A DNA stretch of 64,000 nucleotides from Channallabes apus (Eukaryota; Chordata; Actinopteri; Siluriformes; Clariidae), in the NCBI GenBank assembly GCA_030522415.1, contig CM060113.1, forward strand, positions 7,625,967 through 7,689,966. The letters are read 5' to 3'. The notes beneath the pieces are model-generated. The model was given only the letters and a program-made list of their open reading frames with translations. It made no database searches and had not been told where the DNA came from. Position 1 is the first letter of the stretch. The number at the start of each line of letters is the position of its first letter. Below are positions 10,803 through 21,207 of the stretch, piece by piece. Position numbers and translations under genes: made by a program.

Positions 10803-10805
10803 TTT

Positions 10806-10893
<88 letters not shown>
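10803..10893. repeat. (TA)n and poly(T) tract inside DIRS copy A
   Basis: About 30 TA units followed by about 30 T (on the element strand: A run then TA run). An equivalent tract at the same place, between ORF1 and the reverse transcriptase, is present in copies C and E but not in B. A second pure A run of about 20 lies at 10969-10988. Confidence 0.95.
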
Positions 10894-10899
<6 letters not shown>

Positions 10900-10989
10900 G
10901 TCTGACCTCCTGGGGAAAATAGTGCAACGTGGCGCACCCCAATCTTTACGAGGAGGTGCCCGGGTTAAAAAAAAAAAAAAAAAAAAAAC

Positions 10990-11410
10990 ACACTCCGATC
11001 GAGACTGGGTGGCCGACAATCCCGACTCTTGAGCACGACGGGGAGGGAATTCCCCAAAAGCTTGTTCGTATTTCTTCGCCCCAGAACCTAGTGGCGGCTG
11101 AGTTAACGACATCGCTAAACAGGCCGGAAGGCGAGATAGGGGCATTAAGGAGAAATGCACAATCCTATCCTTGATGCGCCTGAGATTTAGCCACAGGTGC
11201 CTCCTGCGAAAACCGTAGCAGCCATAAAACGGCCGATAACATGAGCCGTCTGCTTTGTTGCATGAAGAGACAAGTGTGTAGCTCGGCATAATTCCAATAT
11301 GCCTTATCTTGAAGAGCCCCGCCAGTACTCAAGTCTCTCAGCAGGTCAGCCTGGTAGGCCTGCAAAACCGCCCTGGTGTGCAGTGGAATACCAAGCTGAC
11401 CTACTGCCTG
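10990..11410 (-). pseudogene. DIRS copy A, ORF1 (gag-like) remnant
   Basis: Minus-strand frames give VLQAYQADLLRDLSTGGALQD (about 11365-11300), then RRHLWLNLRRIKDR and PPRRAQESGLSA in neighbouring frames. These strings belong to the structural ORF1 of fish DIRS elements, thought to encode the capsid-like protein. Frame changes and the A run at 10969 break it. Confidence 0.7.
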
Positions 11411-12017
11411 AAAAGATTTTCCCTCCAGGGAAGATAAAAGTCTACACAGCTAGAAAGGAAGTATAAGCTTACCAGGGAGGATGATGTCCCAGGAGAGAGA
11501 TAGCCTGTGAAGCGTCTCTACTATCTGGGCGTCATCATATAACCCCGTGTTTCCACATCAATATATTTAAATAAATAAATAAGTCGATGGCAGGAAAAAC
11601 ACGGGATGAATACAGCTTACTCCATGAAAGGGTTAACTCATATGGAGAGAGCTAAGAGGGGGGGGAGAGCGTCGTTGAGGCTCCGCCCCCCCGGCCACCC
11701 AACAGAAGCTGCTGCCGTCTACTGGTTTTTTTTTTTTTTAAGTGCTTAAGGCTATTTTCGTCTCCGCTAAGCAAGAGAGGAATCCTCGTGATGAGAACGC
11801 GGAAGAAAGGTGGGGGCTTACCTTCGTCTGCCGCAGCTCTGTCAGATGCACGAGTTTTAAGCCAGGAATGTACGGCACGCGCAGCACTAGTCGAAGCAGT
11901 GTAGAGATCGCACTCCGATATGGATTATCACACACGGAGGGATATCTGGTTTAAACTCGCCATATTGGTGAGTTAAACACCTTCTTATTTTGCTGGTTTA
12001 AACACAACACGCTCACA

Positions 12018-12230
12018 ACAAGGCTTTGAAGACAAATGATCTGAGGTTTGTTGCCGGCTCACCTGTATTTATAGCCTCCACCTGCATCTGATCAGATGAC
12101 GTCACCTGGTCGAGGCTATATATAGCCAAAAACTTTGGCGTGTTTTCACAGCACGCTTCACGACCGGCAACGCGACAAAATGGTTCCCATAGCGTTTTAC
12201 GCAGCATCGAGTGTAGCCTTGAAAGGGAAC
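12018..12230 (-). repeat. DIRS copy A, 5' inverted terminal repeat
   Basis: Reverse complement of the inner part of 7950-8190, with its own outermost 25 bases (ttgaaagggaac end). It contains TGACGTCA (12097-12104) and tatttatag/ctatatatag TATA-like stretches. It ends in AAC (12228-12230) directly against atcctgtccgcc of the interrupted host repeat. Confidence 0.88.
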
Positions 12231-12545
12231 ATCCTGTCCGCCATTAGCCATTAGCATACTTGAGTTTGTTGTAGTGTCTCCACAGTTCACTGAAACAAGT
12301 TTTGGGGAGTTAGTGTTTTATAATGTTACAAAGATATGAACCTACATTAGAAATGGTTTATCTAGGTTCTCTCAGGTTTTAGTACAGAATGTGACTATTC
12401 CCACCAGAAAAGATGTTAGCATATAATGCTAAACAGTAACAATAGAAATTGTCAGTTACAAACTGTTTTACAAATTGTTTTACAGATCTTAAATCTGCTG
12501 TAAATGTTATATACATTATTTTACACAGTGCATAAATTGACACAC
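12231..12545 (+). mobile_element. CACTG-ended repeat, copy 1, right part
   Basis: Matches 12996-13554 of copy 2 (atcctgtccgccattag, agtttgttg-tgtctccacag, and the long stretch from aatgttacaaagatatgaac to attttacacagtg). It is the continuation of copy 1 beyond the DIRS insertion and lacks the 270-base segment found in copy 2 at 13070-13348. Confidence 0.65.
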
Positions 12546-13995
12546 ACTGTAAAAAATGAATCATGAGGCTTGTAATTTTCATTAAAAAAATTGATGTAAT
12601 AATTAAAAATAATGATCATATTTCATTTTTAAAAAAATGGTTTTCTGTGTTTTTTTTATATGGAGAACATTTCACTAATAAAATTAAGAAATAAATATTA
12701 CCTATTTTTTAAAGGAAATGAGTGCAATTTTTAGACTTAATTTGAGGAACCATTTAGTCAAAAAATTTTAGGAAAAAAGGCTCCATATTTATTTTAATAA
12801 AGTCACCTTCATTTGAATCTCAACAACAGCAGCAGAGATCAGATGCCATTTTGAAGGAGCAGGCGAACAGTGTAAAATGTTAAGAAGTAAGTTAAGCCCC
12901 TTACAAATTTTTATACTTTATTTTGATTTCTTAAATAAGCTCCTTTGTTGCATTAGTGTCAGCAATATAAATGAAATAAATTAAACATTGTGAACATCCT
13001 GTCCGCCATTAGCAGACTTGAGTTTGTTGTTGTGTCTCCACAGTTCACTGGAACAGGTTTTGGGGAGTGCACCTACAGTATGCGGTTTTCGCGGTGGCCG
13101 TAAGTACGGTTCATTATGATTCACTGCGAGTTTTTGGCGCTGTGAGAACATTTCCATCTTTCCGCGCCGGTCCTCGCGAAAGCTTCCGGACCTTACAGAA
13201 CTTCGTGGAGTGCCAGCGGAACGTCGGCGGGCAATGACGCTGACTCACGGTGCCTGACACCGCATCTGAGTCAAACCGCATAGGAGAAATAGGGTTTTAT
13301 TAAGTCGCTCTGGATAAGAGCATCTGCCAAATGCCTAAATGTAAATAGGGTAATGTTACAAAGATATGAACCTAGAAATGGTTTACTGTACAAGTTCTCT
13401 CAGGTTTTAGTACAGAATGTGACTATACCCACAAGAAAAGATGCTAGCATATAATGCTAAACAGTAACAATAGAAATTGTCAGTTACAAACTGTTTTACA
13501 AATTGTTTTACAGATCTTAAATCTGCTGTAAATGTTATATACATTATTTTACACAGTGTTTAATATTTTAATTCCAGTGAAACATGAAATAAAAGCATGT
13601 TTAACACCAAAATGCATTATGTATTCATTTCATTATAAAATGTTTTTTATATTATTAAGTAATTTTCCTTAATACATATGAGTACCTTTTGTTTTATCTG
13701 CTTAAACTAAAAAAGATAATTCCACTAATAATGTTAAAATCATCATGTATCTGGCTAACTAATTTAGGATGTTTTACATGATTTATTTAAGTAGATTCTG
13801 CTAGGGGATAAAATCAAGGCGTAAATACTTAAAAATAATATGCGTCTGGCTAAATAATTTAGGATGTTTTACAAGATTTATTCAAGTAAATTCCACTAAA
13901 AAAATCAAGCCTTAAAAACTGCTTAAAAATAATACATGCAATTTTGTTACCATTTTTTTTAAGTAGATAGCACATAAGATTTTTTTACAGTGTGT
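12546..13995 (+). mobile_element. CACTG-ended repeat, copy 2, with terminal inverted repeats
   Basis: The left tip cacacactgtaaaaaa and the right tip ttttttacagtgtgtg are a perfect 16-bp inverted repeat. The interior is AT-rich with no transposase, so it looks non-autonomous; the CACTG tip is compatible with a CACTA/EnSpm-like family, but I cannot prove that. The tandem neighbour at 12231-12545 shares its centre. It holds the unoccupied version of the site that DIRS copy A entered (gtgAACatcctg, 12993-12995). Confidence 0.55.
13303..13349 (+). mobile_element. LINE-type SINE tail with GGATA hairpin
   Basis: gctctGGATAagagc forms a perfect 5-bp stem with a GGATA loop, followed by atctgccaaatgcctaaatg. 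This matches the 3' tail recognised by L2/UnaL2-type reverse transcriptases. It sits inside the CACTG repeat and may close a SINE whose body is the GC-rich segment before it. Confidence 0.7.
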
Positions 13996-14029
13996 GGTGT
14001 CTGGAACCTGGATGTTTGGGTTGCAGGAT

Positions 14030-14385
14030 GGGCCATCTGTGGATCACATTTGTTTATTCTCATGCTTGTTGATCTGATTAGGATCTAAAGACTTTGGAGG
14101 CCAGGTCAGTGGCCTATAAGGCATTTTGCCCACTGTGTCCCTGTGCATGGTGCAATGCTGTAAAGAATTGGATGTTACTGATGGCTTTCTATTATTACCA
14201 AGATTAACTTTTTGTTTATTTGTGTAGTATTGGCTTTTCTGTGGGATCAGACTAGACAGGCTGGCCTTTAGTTCCCATGGGCATGAGTAAGCCCCATGAT
14301 CCTGTCACCAGTCTACTGGTATATAATCAATGTTGATGTGTTAATGTTTTGTGGTGCCAATGTTATGGCTGATTGGTATACTGTA
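14030..14385 (-). pseudogene. Tc1-like transposase relic (second family)
   Basis: The DNA contains, in order on the plus strand, gattaggatct...ggaggccaggtca (14075-14108), gtgcatggtgcaatgctg, ttctgtgggatcaga...ggctggcctt (14234-14270), catgatcctgtcaccag, and ggctgattggtat (14367-14379). This is the complement of a fish Tc1 element different from the one at 2640-3690. Most of the transposase is lost. The end with the ggctgatcggtgtata-like tip is kept. Confidence 0.72.
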
Positions 14386-15440
14386 TACTAGACATTGGTA
14401 TAACAGAAATTGGAAACACGAAATACAGTTACTGTATGTATATTATATGGTATTGCTACCATTGGACACGTGTAAAGGCAATAATACAGAATATCACTCA
14501 GTGTACGTTGAAATAACAAGTAATAATCCAATGGAGGGAATATCCTAATGGTCATGATTATATAGTAATATTTTCTTTGTTTTAAAAGAAGTAAAGAAAA
14601 AAAGCTCTGTTCTTTCATTCAGCAATAATAATTTCCGAAACTGTGCACCCAGGGCAAATCTACCCGTATGCTTTTTGAACACTACACAGATGGTGCAGCG
14701 CTGCTCATGTTTGGCTGATTTTTTCATTCTGCTCAAATGTGGGCTTCATATTTTAGGAGCAAATTGCCTGCTGCACTTTAAAGCCTTCATTCACAGAGGG
14801 CGAACTGCGTCCCAGAGCCTTTATCACCGGCAGCATCTCAAAGCACACCGAGAAGCACGAGAAGCTCTTGACTCTGCGGTGTGACCGCGCAGATGTCCAG
14901 GTGATTTTGGAATTGGAAAGAACCGATTTCAAGTGGGTTGTTTATTTCTTAGTCGTACAAGTTCCTACATCCTGTAGTCAAGCTTACAGAAGGATGCAGT
15001 GAAAATGTCCAAATGTCCTTGTTTCTTTATCAGTGTAACTTGGTTTTCCATTTGGCTTAAGTATTGTCATTGTAATCTAGTCGTTCCATCCTTCTTCATC
15101 TTTCATGGTAGTACTGTAGGTTTTTTTTTCTTGGGTAAGATAGAAACTCTTTGTGATTCACAGATCTCATAATAGAGAGTTTAAAAGGGCAAATCTCAAG
15201 TGAAATTATAAAGGAAATTTGATTTTAGAAAAAGAAGGAAGAGAAGGTCTCTGTTAAAAAAGGTTACAGATGAAATGTTGCCGGCTCCAAACACACATTT
15301 TCTTTTCTTTTTGCAAATGTTCAGCAATTCCATTTCTCTGGTAAATCCCAGAGGGTTTATGCCAGGCCTTGACCAAATTATCCATCCCCTCCTCTGAACA
15401 CCTGGCAAATCACGACTGTGGTGTAAGAAATCTCTCTTTT

Positions 15441-15478
<38 letters not shown>

Positions 15479-16130
15479 TTTCTCTCTGTAACTAGGTGTT
15501 CATCAGAGCAATGGAGCAGAAACTTTCAGATGTGCTGCCTCATTTTTCATTTTGCACAACGTCATAAGTCCATCAGTCTCGCTTGGCCTCTTACTGCATT
15601 TCCCTTCTGTAAAACTATTCTGATCTGATGAGATAACTTTACCTAAGGAGATGGGGAAATGAGTCACCACCCAGAAATGTGCTAGGCATGCTAATTGGAA
15701 GCATTTACACAAAGTGGAATTTAATCACTTTACAGTTGAGCTTGGACCCTGATATTGTTCGTTAATTTAATTTTAGCATCGCGTTTGTAGCTAGAGCTTT
15801 CCTCAGGAAGAGCCTGTAGAGTAGAAAGAAGATATGATCAGGTAACTGGCAGTGTAATTTAGTGCATGAGTGATCTTCTTCAGGGTTCTTTTTGATATCA
15901 GGATTTCAAAGCGCCATGTGCGTCGTGATGTCTCGCGGCCTGCCTACTCTTATCTAGCAGATTTACACAGGTCAGTGCAGAACAAGAGCCGCCCGAGGGA
16001 CATGGTGTAATTGACCTGTAGCGAACAGATTGGGATTAATTATAGAAGCAAGGAACACAGACGAGCTTTCTGGGCAGCCTGGTCTATCAACACCTGTAAG
16101 CATGCACTTGCACAACTCTGTATAATTATA
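14386..16130. other. No gene seen; mostly unique DNA with a (TC)n tract
   Basis: A TC microsatellite lies at 15444-15474. The 14675-14884 open frame ends in a moderately GC-rich stretch (14790-14895) but matches no domain I know and lacks convincing exon borders. Two stretches (15485-15730 and 15890-16090) are neither repetitive nor low complexity. Confidence 0.5.
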
Positions 16131-16136
16131 TACAGT

Positions 16137-16570
16137 ATACAGTGCAAAAGTTTTGAGCCCTTCATATCTTCCTATTAAAGTAAGTTAAATTATATATAAA
16201 AATAAAATATAGATATAGATTAAACTAAATAAATGGAAAGAAATGCTTTACTGCAACAGACTGCAAAGTGCCTAAAGAAACAATTCAAAATGTTTATGAA
16301 AAAGCCTCAGCAGGAACCTCATTTCCCCTCTCGTCTGTTCCCGACCACTCAGCATTCAGCATCACCAGTATACTAATCACCGGCCTGATCATCTGCACCT
16401 GTTGTGTAAGATGTTTTTTTTTCCTGGAATGATTAATAGGCTATTGTGTAGCTTAACAAAAAAAAATCATTTAAAATGGTTCAGGTACAGGGACAAGACT
16501 TATTAATTTTGACACTGCTCAAATCTTGAGTGCTTCATTTTAAATGTATTGTGTTCTTGTACAAATGCCC
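16137..16570 (+). mobile_element. Repeat X, copy 1
   Basis: Begins cagtgcaaaagttttgagcc. A central stretch (catttcccctctcgtctgtt, then gaccactcagcattcagcat and the cggcctgatcatctgcac string) matches in reverse the DNA at 47385-47445, and gaatgattaataggctattg matches in reverse near 47295-47320. The tip resembles 40447-40465. It has no coding capacity and looks like a non-autonomous DNA element. Confidence 0.6.
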
Positions 16571-17695
16571 CCCCAAAAAAGATCTTTATTCCAAGATTTA
16601 TAGGCCTGAATGTATATAGACTGACTTTTTTTCATAACACATTGCAAAGAATGTAGAAACTTGTGATTCCCTAACAATACAATGTGTACTCTTCATAATT
16701 CAGCAATGCTTTAGGTGGTACCCATCCACCCTTCCTCTACCCAGAGGCAGGAAATTTTTATAACTAACACTCTCATTGCATTTTCCAACATTTTGAAAAT
16801 TACATGCCGTGGCTCTGTAACTAATCCAAACCAAGGATTATCAGCATCTTAGTTCAGTATGTGTTGCTTTCCGATCACTTAATGCTATTTATAAAATTAG
16901 GAAGAGTTCCTTGGAGTCTTTAATTCTCAAAATAATTTCTGGAAAAAAATAGTAAATAAACATTAGCAAATCTGACCTACCTTAAAATGTGCATGGTGTC
17001 CAGCACAATATACTGTATGGCGCATGTTTGTTAAAAATCAGTCATGGGTGCCAGTACTTTTAGTTAAAATTACAAAGCAGTGAAAATGAAAATGAGTGAA
17101 AATGTGAAAGTGGAAATATTCAAGGGTGCCAATACTTTCAGATAAAACAAATGTGTTTGAGTGCATGCTTGATCAAAGTTGAGTGTTAAATGCTGTAAAT
17201 TATTAAGAATTCATGTCTCTGAAAGTTTTTTAATCTGTTTGTGGTTAAAGGAGTAACTAGGTACTGACTAATATAAAACTGGCATTCATTTGTTAAAAGA
17301 TTATATTAAATTAAAAAGAATAAAAATTATAATGCCTATTCTCGTGTACTGTACCTACTCAATCCATTAGTTAATTAATAAACCAATAAGAAAACAATGA
17401 CCTAAAAGATGATTATCTTCTTTTCTAAAGAGGCATGGATAAAATGTCAGCATAGCCCATGTGCATGGTAAGTACGGCATGCAGCAGCTGGCATTCTCAG
17501 TGCCATTTAGAACAAAATCAGATCAATTCTCTTTTTGTCTGTTTTGTCAGATGCCAGAGGTCAGCATAAAGTCAAATTCTAATTAGCTAAAGACTTTACA
17601 GAAATGCTGCAAACATTATTGGAACAATTTGTATTCCAAGTTTACCTCTTCAAATTAGTGTTAACTCAGTTGCCACTGTGTTTTTTGGCTCCTTC
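16571..17695. other. No gene seen; AT-rich DNA
   Basis: AT-rich single-copy-looking sequence with short duplicated phrases (gggtgccagtacttt at 17046 and gggtgccaatacttt at 17125). Nothing resembles an exon. Confidence 0.5.
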
Positions 17696-17945
17696 GGTTA
17701 AGGCAGTGGTTCTCAAACTTTTTCTGTCATTCCCCACTTAAGGGGGTGAGCGAATTTTCAAGCCCCACTTGTCAACAAAATAATAACGAAATCTGCCAAG
17801 TTTACTGTTTATTGAAATATCAATTTCTAAACCAATAAGATCAAACAACACCAAGTTAAAAACAGATAAAATACACGTGCAATTGTTATAAAAGGCTTAC
17901 GTTGTCACTTATCTTTGCATAATTGACCCCATGTTTATTAGCTGC

Positions 17946-18221
17946 TCAGCAATCGTTTGTAGTTTTTTTGCACTGGCCAATTCTGTATGCAACTTTGAAT
18001 GAAGCCATTTGTGCTTTGCTGTCCACTGATTCAGATTTTACCATGCGATTCTCCTGCTGTCTGTATTCTGCCAGCTTTCTTTGAAAGAAGTCGAGTGGCT
18101 TATTAACGTGTGTTGTCTCTAAGTGTCTTCCTAATTTGTTGGGTCTCATGTGGTCTGCTGCCAGCGGTATAAGACACAAAACATACACGGGTCTCTCCTC
18201 TGCCCCCACCATCCCCACCAT
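17946..18221 (-). pseudogene. BED zinc-finger fragment of a hAT transposase (ZBED5-like)
   Basis: A 91-codon frame contains ERPVYVLC...HMRPNKLGRHLETTH...LDFFQRKLAEY. This is the BED finger and following linker of ZBED5/FAM200-type transposases, which bind the transposon ends. The first zinc-binding Cys appears replaced (Tyr in PVYVLC), while the second Cys and the HLETTH histidines are kept. The frame stops before any catalytic domain. On the other side it runs into a different element at about 18240. Confidence 0.7.
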
Positions 18222-18239
18222 GAAGCAAGTTAGGCTTCA

Positions 18240-19110
18240 TTAGGGGTGAGCGATATAACCAAAATCTTCTATCACGATAGAAGCAATTTTCTACCTCGAT
18301 AACAATATATATATCACAATATATCGATTTGTATCTGAAAATGCATAAATAAAAATTCAAACACAAAGAAACTGTTTTACATAATGTAATTTATAAAACT
18401 GTATATAAACTGTGAATTGCTGGGGTTTGCAGCATTTTTATTTATTTTTTTACTTTGGCCATATTTGTTTGGATGCTTGGATTTCAGATAGAAAAGGTTT
18501 GACGTGTTTCCACCACTTGTTAAAACAGTGAACTTGCGTACCTTGCAAATCAAATAAAAATTTTATTTGTCACATACACATTCATACACAGTACGATATG
18601 CAGTGAAATGCTTAGACAACTGCTCGTGACCTTAAAATAAAAGACTATGAATAGGAAATAAATATGAAAAATAAAATAGGGGGTAAATTTAACTAGGAAA
18701 GAATAAAATAAAATATAAAAATTTAAGTTAAAATAAAATAACTGTACAACAATACACAATATAGAAAATATATGAACAATATGTGAACAATAAGAGCAGC
18801 TGTACGAGTAGGAAAAGAATGGTAATGTTCAGGGTTGTGCCATCCACATGTTTAAAGTGGATCACGTTCATCTCATTCGTATCACTTTTCTTATACCCAA
18901 ACCAATTCCACACCACAGACGATGCACCTTTTTTCTTTACAATCTCCTCGTTGTTGGTACCCGTGTGCGGCACCCGATTGAACCGAATATCTGCACAAAT
19001 ACAGCTTAGCGCGACTATCTGGATAGCGCAGTGATGATCTGGTTTATTCGCGCAGCCCAGTGGATCGCGCAGAGCCGCTCGAATCACAAACCTGCGCGAC
19101 CCACTGTGTT
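18240..19110 (-). pseudogene. Second hAT-type BED-finger relic (ZBED1-like), split by a LINE tail
   Basis: A taggggtgagcgatat tip at 18240 resembles another hAT family. On the minus strand, KKGASSVVWNWFGYKKSD (about 18950-18885) is the first half of a BED finger. The second half, with FTVLTSGGNTSNLFYLKSKH, lies at about 18530-18465. The two halves are separated by inserted LINE-like DNA. This element therefore sits within the Charlie-like hAT and was itself broken later. Confidence 0.6.
18551..18830 (-). mobile_element. LINE/SINE 3' end inserted in the BED finger
   Basis: On the minus strand the segment is T-rich and ends with catttcactgcatatcgtac, then tgtatgtgacaaataaaatt, a 3' end common in fish non-LTR elements with an AATAAA signal near the tip. 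I cannot name the family. Its borders coincide with the gap between the two BED-finger halves. Confidence 0.5.
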
Positions 19111-19591
19111 TTTATTTTAAAACTATTTAAAATGTCAGGACTGTTTAATATTGTTTCCGCCTTGCCATGCCTGGATTGTACGTGCGCATCCCAGCGGGGT
19201 AAAATGTATTTTGATGGTCGGCGCGGTGCGTTTATTTCTGTCAGAGTCGCGCAGCGCTGCCCAGTGGCTCGCGCAGGTTTGTGATTCGAGCAGCGCTGCT
19301 CAAGTTTGTCCGAAGTTAAACCATTATTGTTGCACTATGGTTCCACTTTTTCTCCCGGCCCCCAACTGATGTTATTTTAAATTTACTTGTATTAATGATC
19401 CATTTATTTGTGTGTAATTGTTTAGTTTTGAGCGTACGCTCTTCATTATCAATAAAGAAAAGCATGAATTAGAATAGGTACTTTCCTATTATTTTCCACA
19501 AATTTCCTCTCGTTCATTGCGCCCCACCTGTCATGTCTGTATTCCCCACTAGTGGGGCGCGCCCCACACTTTGAGAACCACTGGGTTAAGG

Positions 19592-20106
19592 GGTGGCCAC
19601 ATCTGAACATTTCTCTTTTAATGCCACAGTTTTTTTTTTTGTTTTTTTTACACCGAATGCCCTCCTGAAGCAATCCAAGTATTTTTATTGAGGTTTGAGA
19701 CGAGCACTAAGGATGACCTGCAACCAATAGTTTGGATTTGGGTAAATGACTGAGAAAAAGAACCTGGCAGATGAGGAGCCTAGCACTGATCCCCCAATGC
19801 CCCCATAGCTTGATGTACTGATTAAAAGTTTTAAATTAAGCCATTATTTGTCAACTATACATTACTGCACAGTGAAATTCTTTATTATTTCTATATCACA
19901 GCTTCGGTTAGTCACAGTGCAAGGTCGGCCATTATAAAGCGCAGACAGGGTATTGCTCAAGGACCCAACAGCAGCAACCTTCCAGTTAGTAACTCAGAGG
20001 CTTTACACATGGAGCCACCACTGTACAATACATATACTATAAGCAAATGCAAAATCATGCATGGTCAAAATTTTTATTCCTTTGTTTGAGCAGATTTTTG
20101 GTTAGT
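19592..20106. other. No gene seen
   Basis: AT-rich DNA with a T run at 19629-19650. No repeat family or exon recognised. Confidence 0.5.
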
Positions 20107-20460
20107 GGCGGCACGATGGTGTAGTGGTTAGCACTGTCGCCTTGCACCTCCAGGGTTCGGATTCGCTTCACGGCCAGGCTTGATTCCTGGCTCTGTGTGC
20201 ACAGAGTTTGCATGTTCTCCCCGTGCTTGTTGGGTTTCCTCCGGGTACTCCGGTTTCCTCCCACAGTCGAAAGATCTGCAGGTTAGGCAAATTGGCATTC
20301 CCAAATTGCCCATAGTGTGTGAGAGTGTGTGCGCTGCGATGGATTGGCACCCTGTCCAGGGTGTACCCCGCCTTGTGCCCTAAGCCTCCTGGGATAGGCT
20401 CCAGGCCCCCACGACGCTGAATACAGGATGAAGTGGTTTAGACAATGAGTGAGTGAGTGA
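20107..20460 (+). mobile_element. tRNA-derived SINE (DANA/Mermaid-like), copy 1
   Basis: Starts ggcggcacgatggtgtagtg, with a tRNA A-box-like tagtggttagc and a weaker B box (ggttcggattc). It continues through the gagtttgcatgttctccccg and cggtttcctcccacagtc blocks to ggataggctccagg and a gtgagtgagtga tail. An agatttt string on both sides is a likely, imperfect target duplication. Transcribed by pol III if active; no protein. Confidence 0.88.
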
Positions 20461-21207
20461 GATTTTAGGCTCCAACTCTGTCTCTTCTAAGATAATTAAA
20501 TTCCACACAGGGAACAAGATATCCACCAGTCCTGATTAAAGTCAACACAGATTCTACTTATATTTGCTGCTCTCTCGTTGAAGGGTGCAAATAATTCCAA
20601 TATTGGGCTTCGACTATGATTTCTTCAACTGAGCAAAACTAGGACTGTTTTAAGAAGTTATGAGGAGTTCGATTTAGTCTAACCCAGACAGGAGATTCAT
20701 GCAGCCTGTCAGTGGCACTCGATTAGGTCAGGTGATTACAGAGTGATACACCCCCTAGACTCCGTCTGCATTCATATCTAGACTATTAGATTTCATTATA
20801 TCTAAAGCCATAACTCAGGATTGTTGTCAGCCGTAATTGAGATGGTGCCTGTGAAATACAGTGAATATACAGTAAGCACGGTGGCTTTTTCCCAAACTGA
20901 CTTTGGAGGAAAAAAGGAACAGCAGACATACTACTGAGCTATAAATGAAAGGATTTATGGCTTTTCTGTTGTTGGATGAACACTGTAATAGTTTACAGTT
21001 TTTCTATCATAATCTTTGTTATACCATTAAGACCTTGTGACATTATTAAGCAATATCACACTCAAAGTCATGCTGCTGAAGTAAATATCAGGAAGACCTC
21101 GAGTTTTATATTGCTTTTATAAAAAGCATAATTTCAAACACCATTTATAATCAAAAGGTTATGATTTTTTGTCCATGGTTTTGCGCTGTCAACACATCCT
21201 TCTGTGA
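20461..21207. other. No gene seen; unique DNA before DIRS copy B
   Basis: No repeat family or exon motif recognised. Confidence 0.5.

Larger units (their letters stand above)
7947..12230 (-). mobile_element. DIRS-type retrotransposon, copy A (about 4.3 kb, non-autonomous)
   Basis: A tyrosine-recombinase retrotransposon lying on the minus strand. From its 5' end (12230) downward it has a long inverted repeat, an ORF1/gag-like remnant, an A/TA tract, reverse transcriptase plus RNase H, three recombinase-derived modules, an internal complementary region (ICR) and the 3' inverted repeat. There is no LTR pair and no integrase. Both borders carry AAC on the plus strand (GTT in the element's sense). 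All genes are broken. It shares its structural deletions with copies C and E. Confidence 0.9.
17704..19583 (-). mobile_element. hAT transposon (Charlie-like tips) with exact 8-bp target duplication
   Basis: The left tip CAGTGGTTCTCAAACT and the right tip, whose reverse complement is CAGTGGTTCTCAAAGT, are inverted repeats typical of hAT-Charlie elements. Both sides are flanked by GGTTAAGG (17696-17703 and 19584-19591), a perfect 8-bp duplication as hAT elements make. The 1.88-kb interior keeps a BED-finger fragment and has been invaded by other elements. The catalytic RNase H-like domain is absent. Confidence 0.93.

Noticed and set aside
14675..14884. 69-codon frame with a GC-rich end as an exon
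   Set aside because: No recognisable domain; a start or splice site could not be supported.
17540..17580. gatgccagaggtcag as another Tc1 fragment
   Set aside because: Only about 15 bases agree with the Tc1 gene and the flanks do not follow it; chance is likely.
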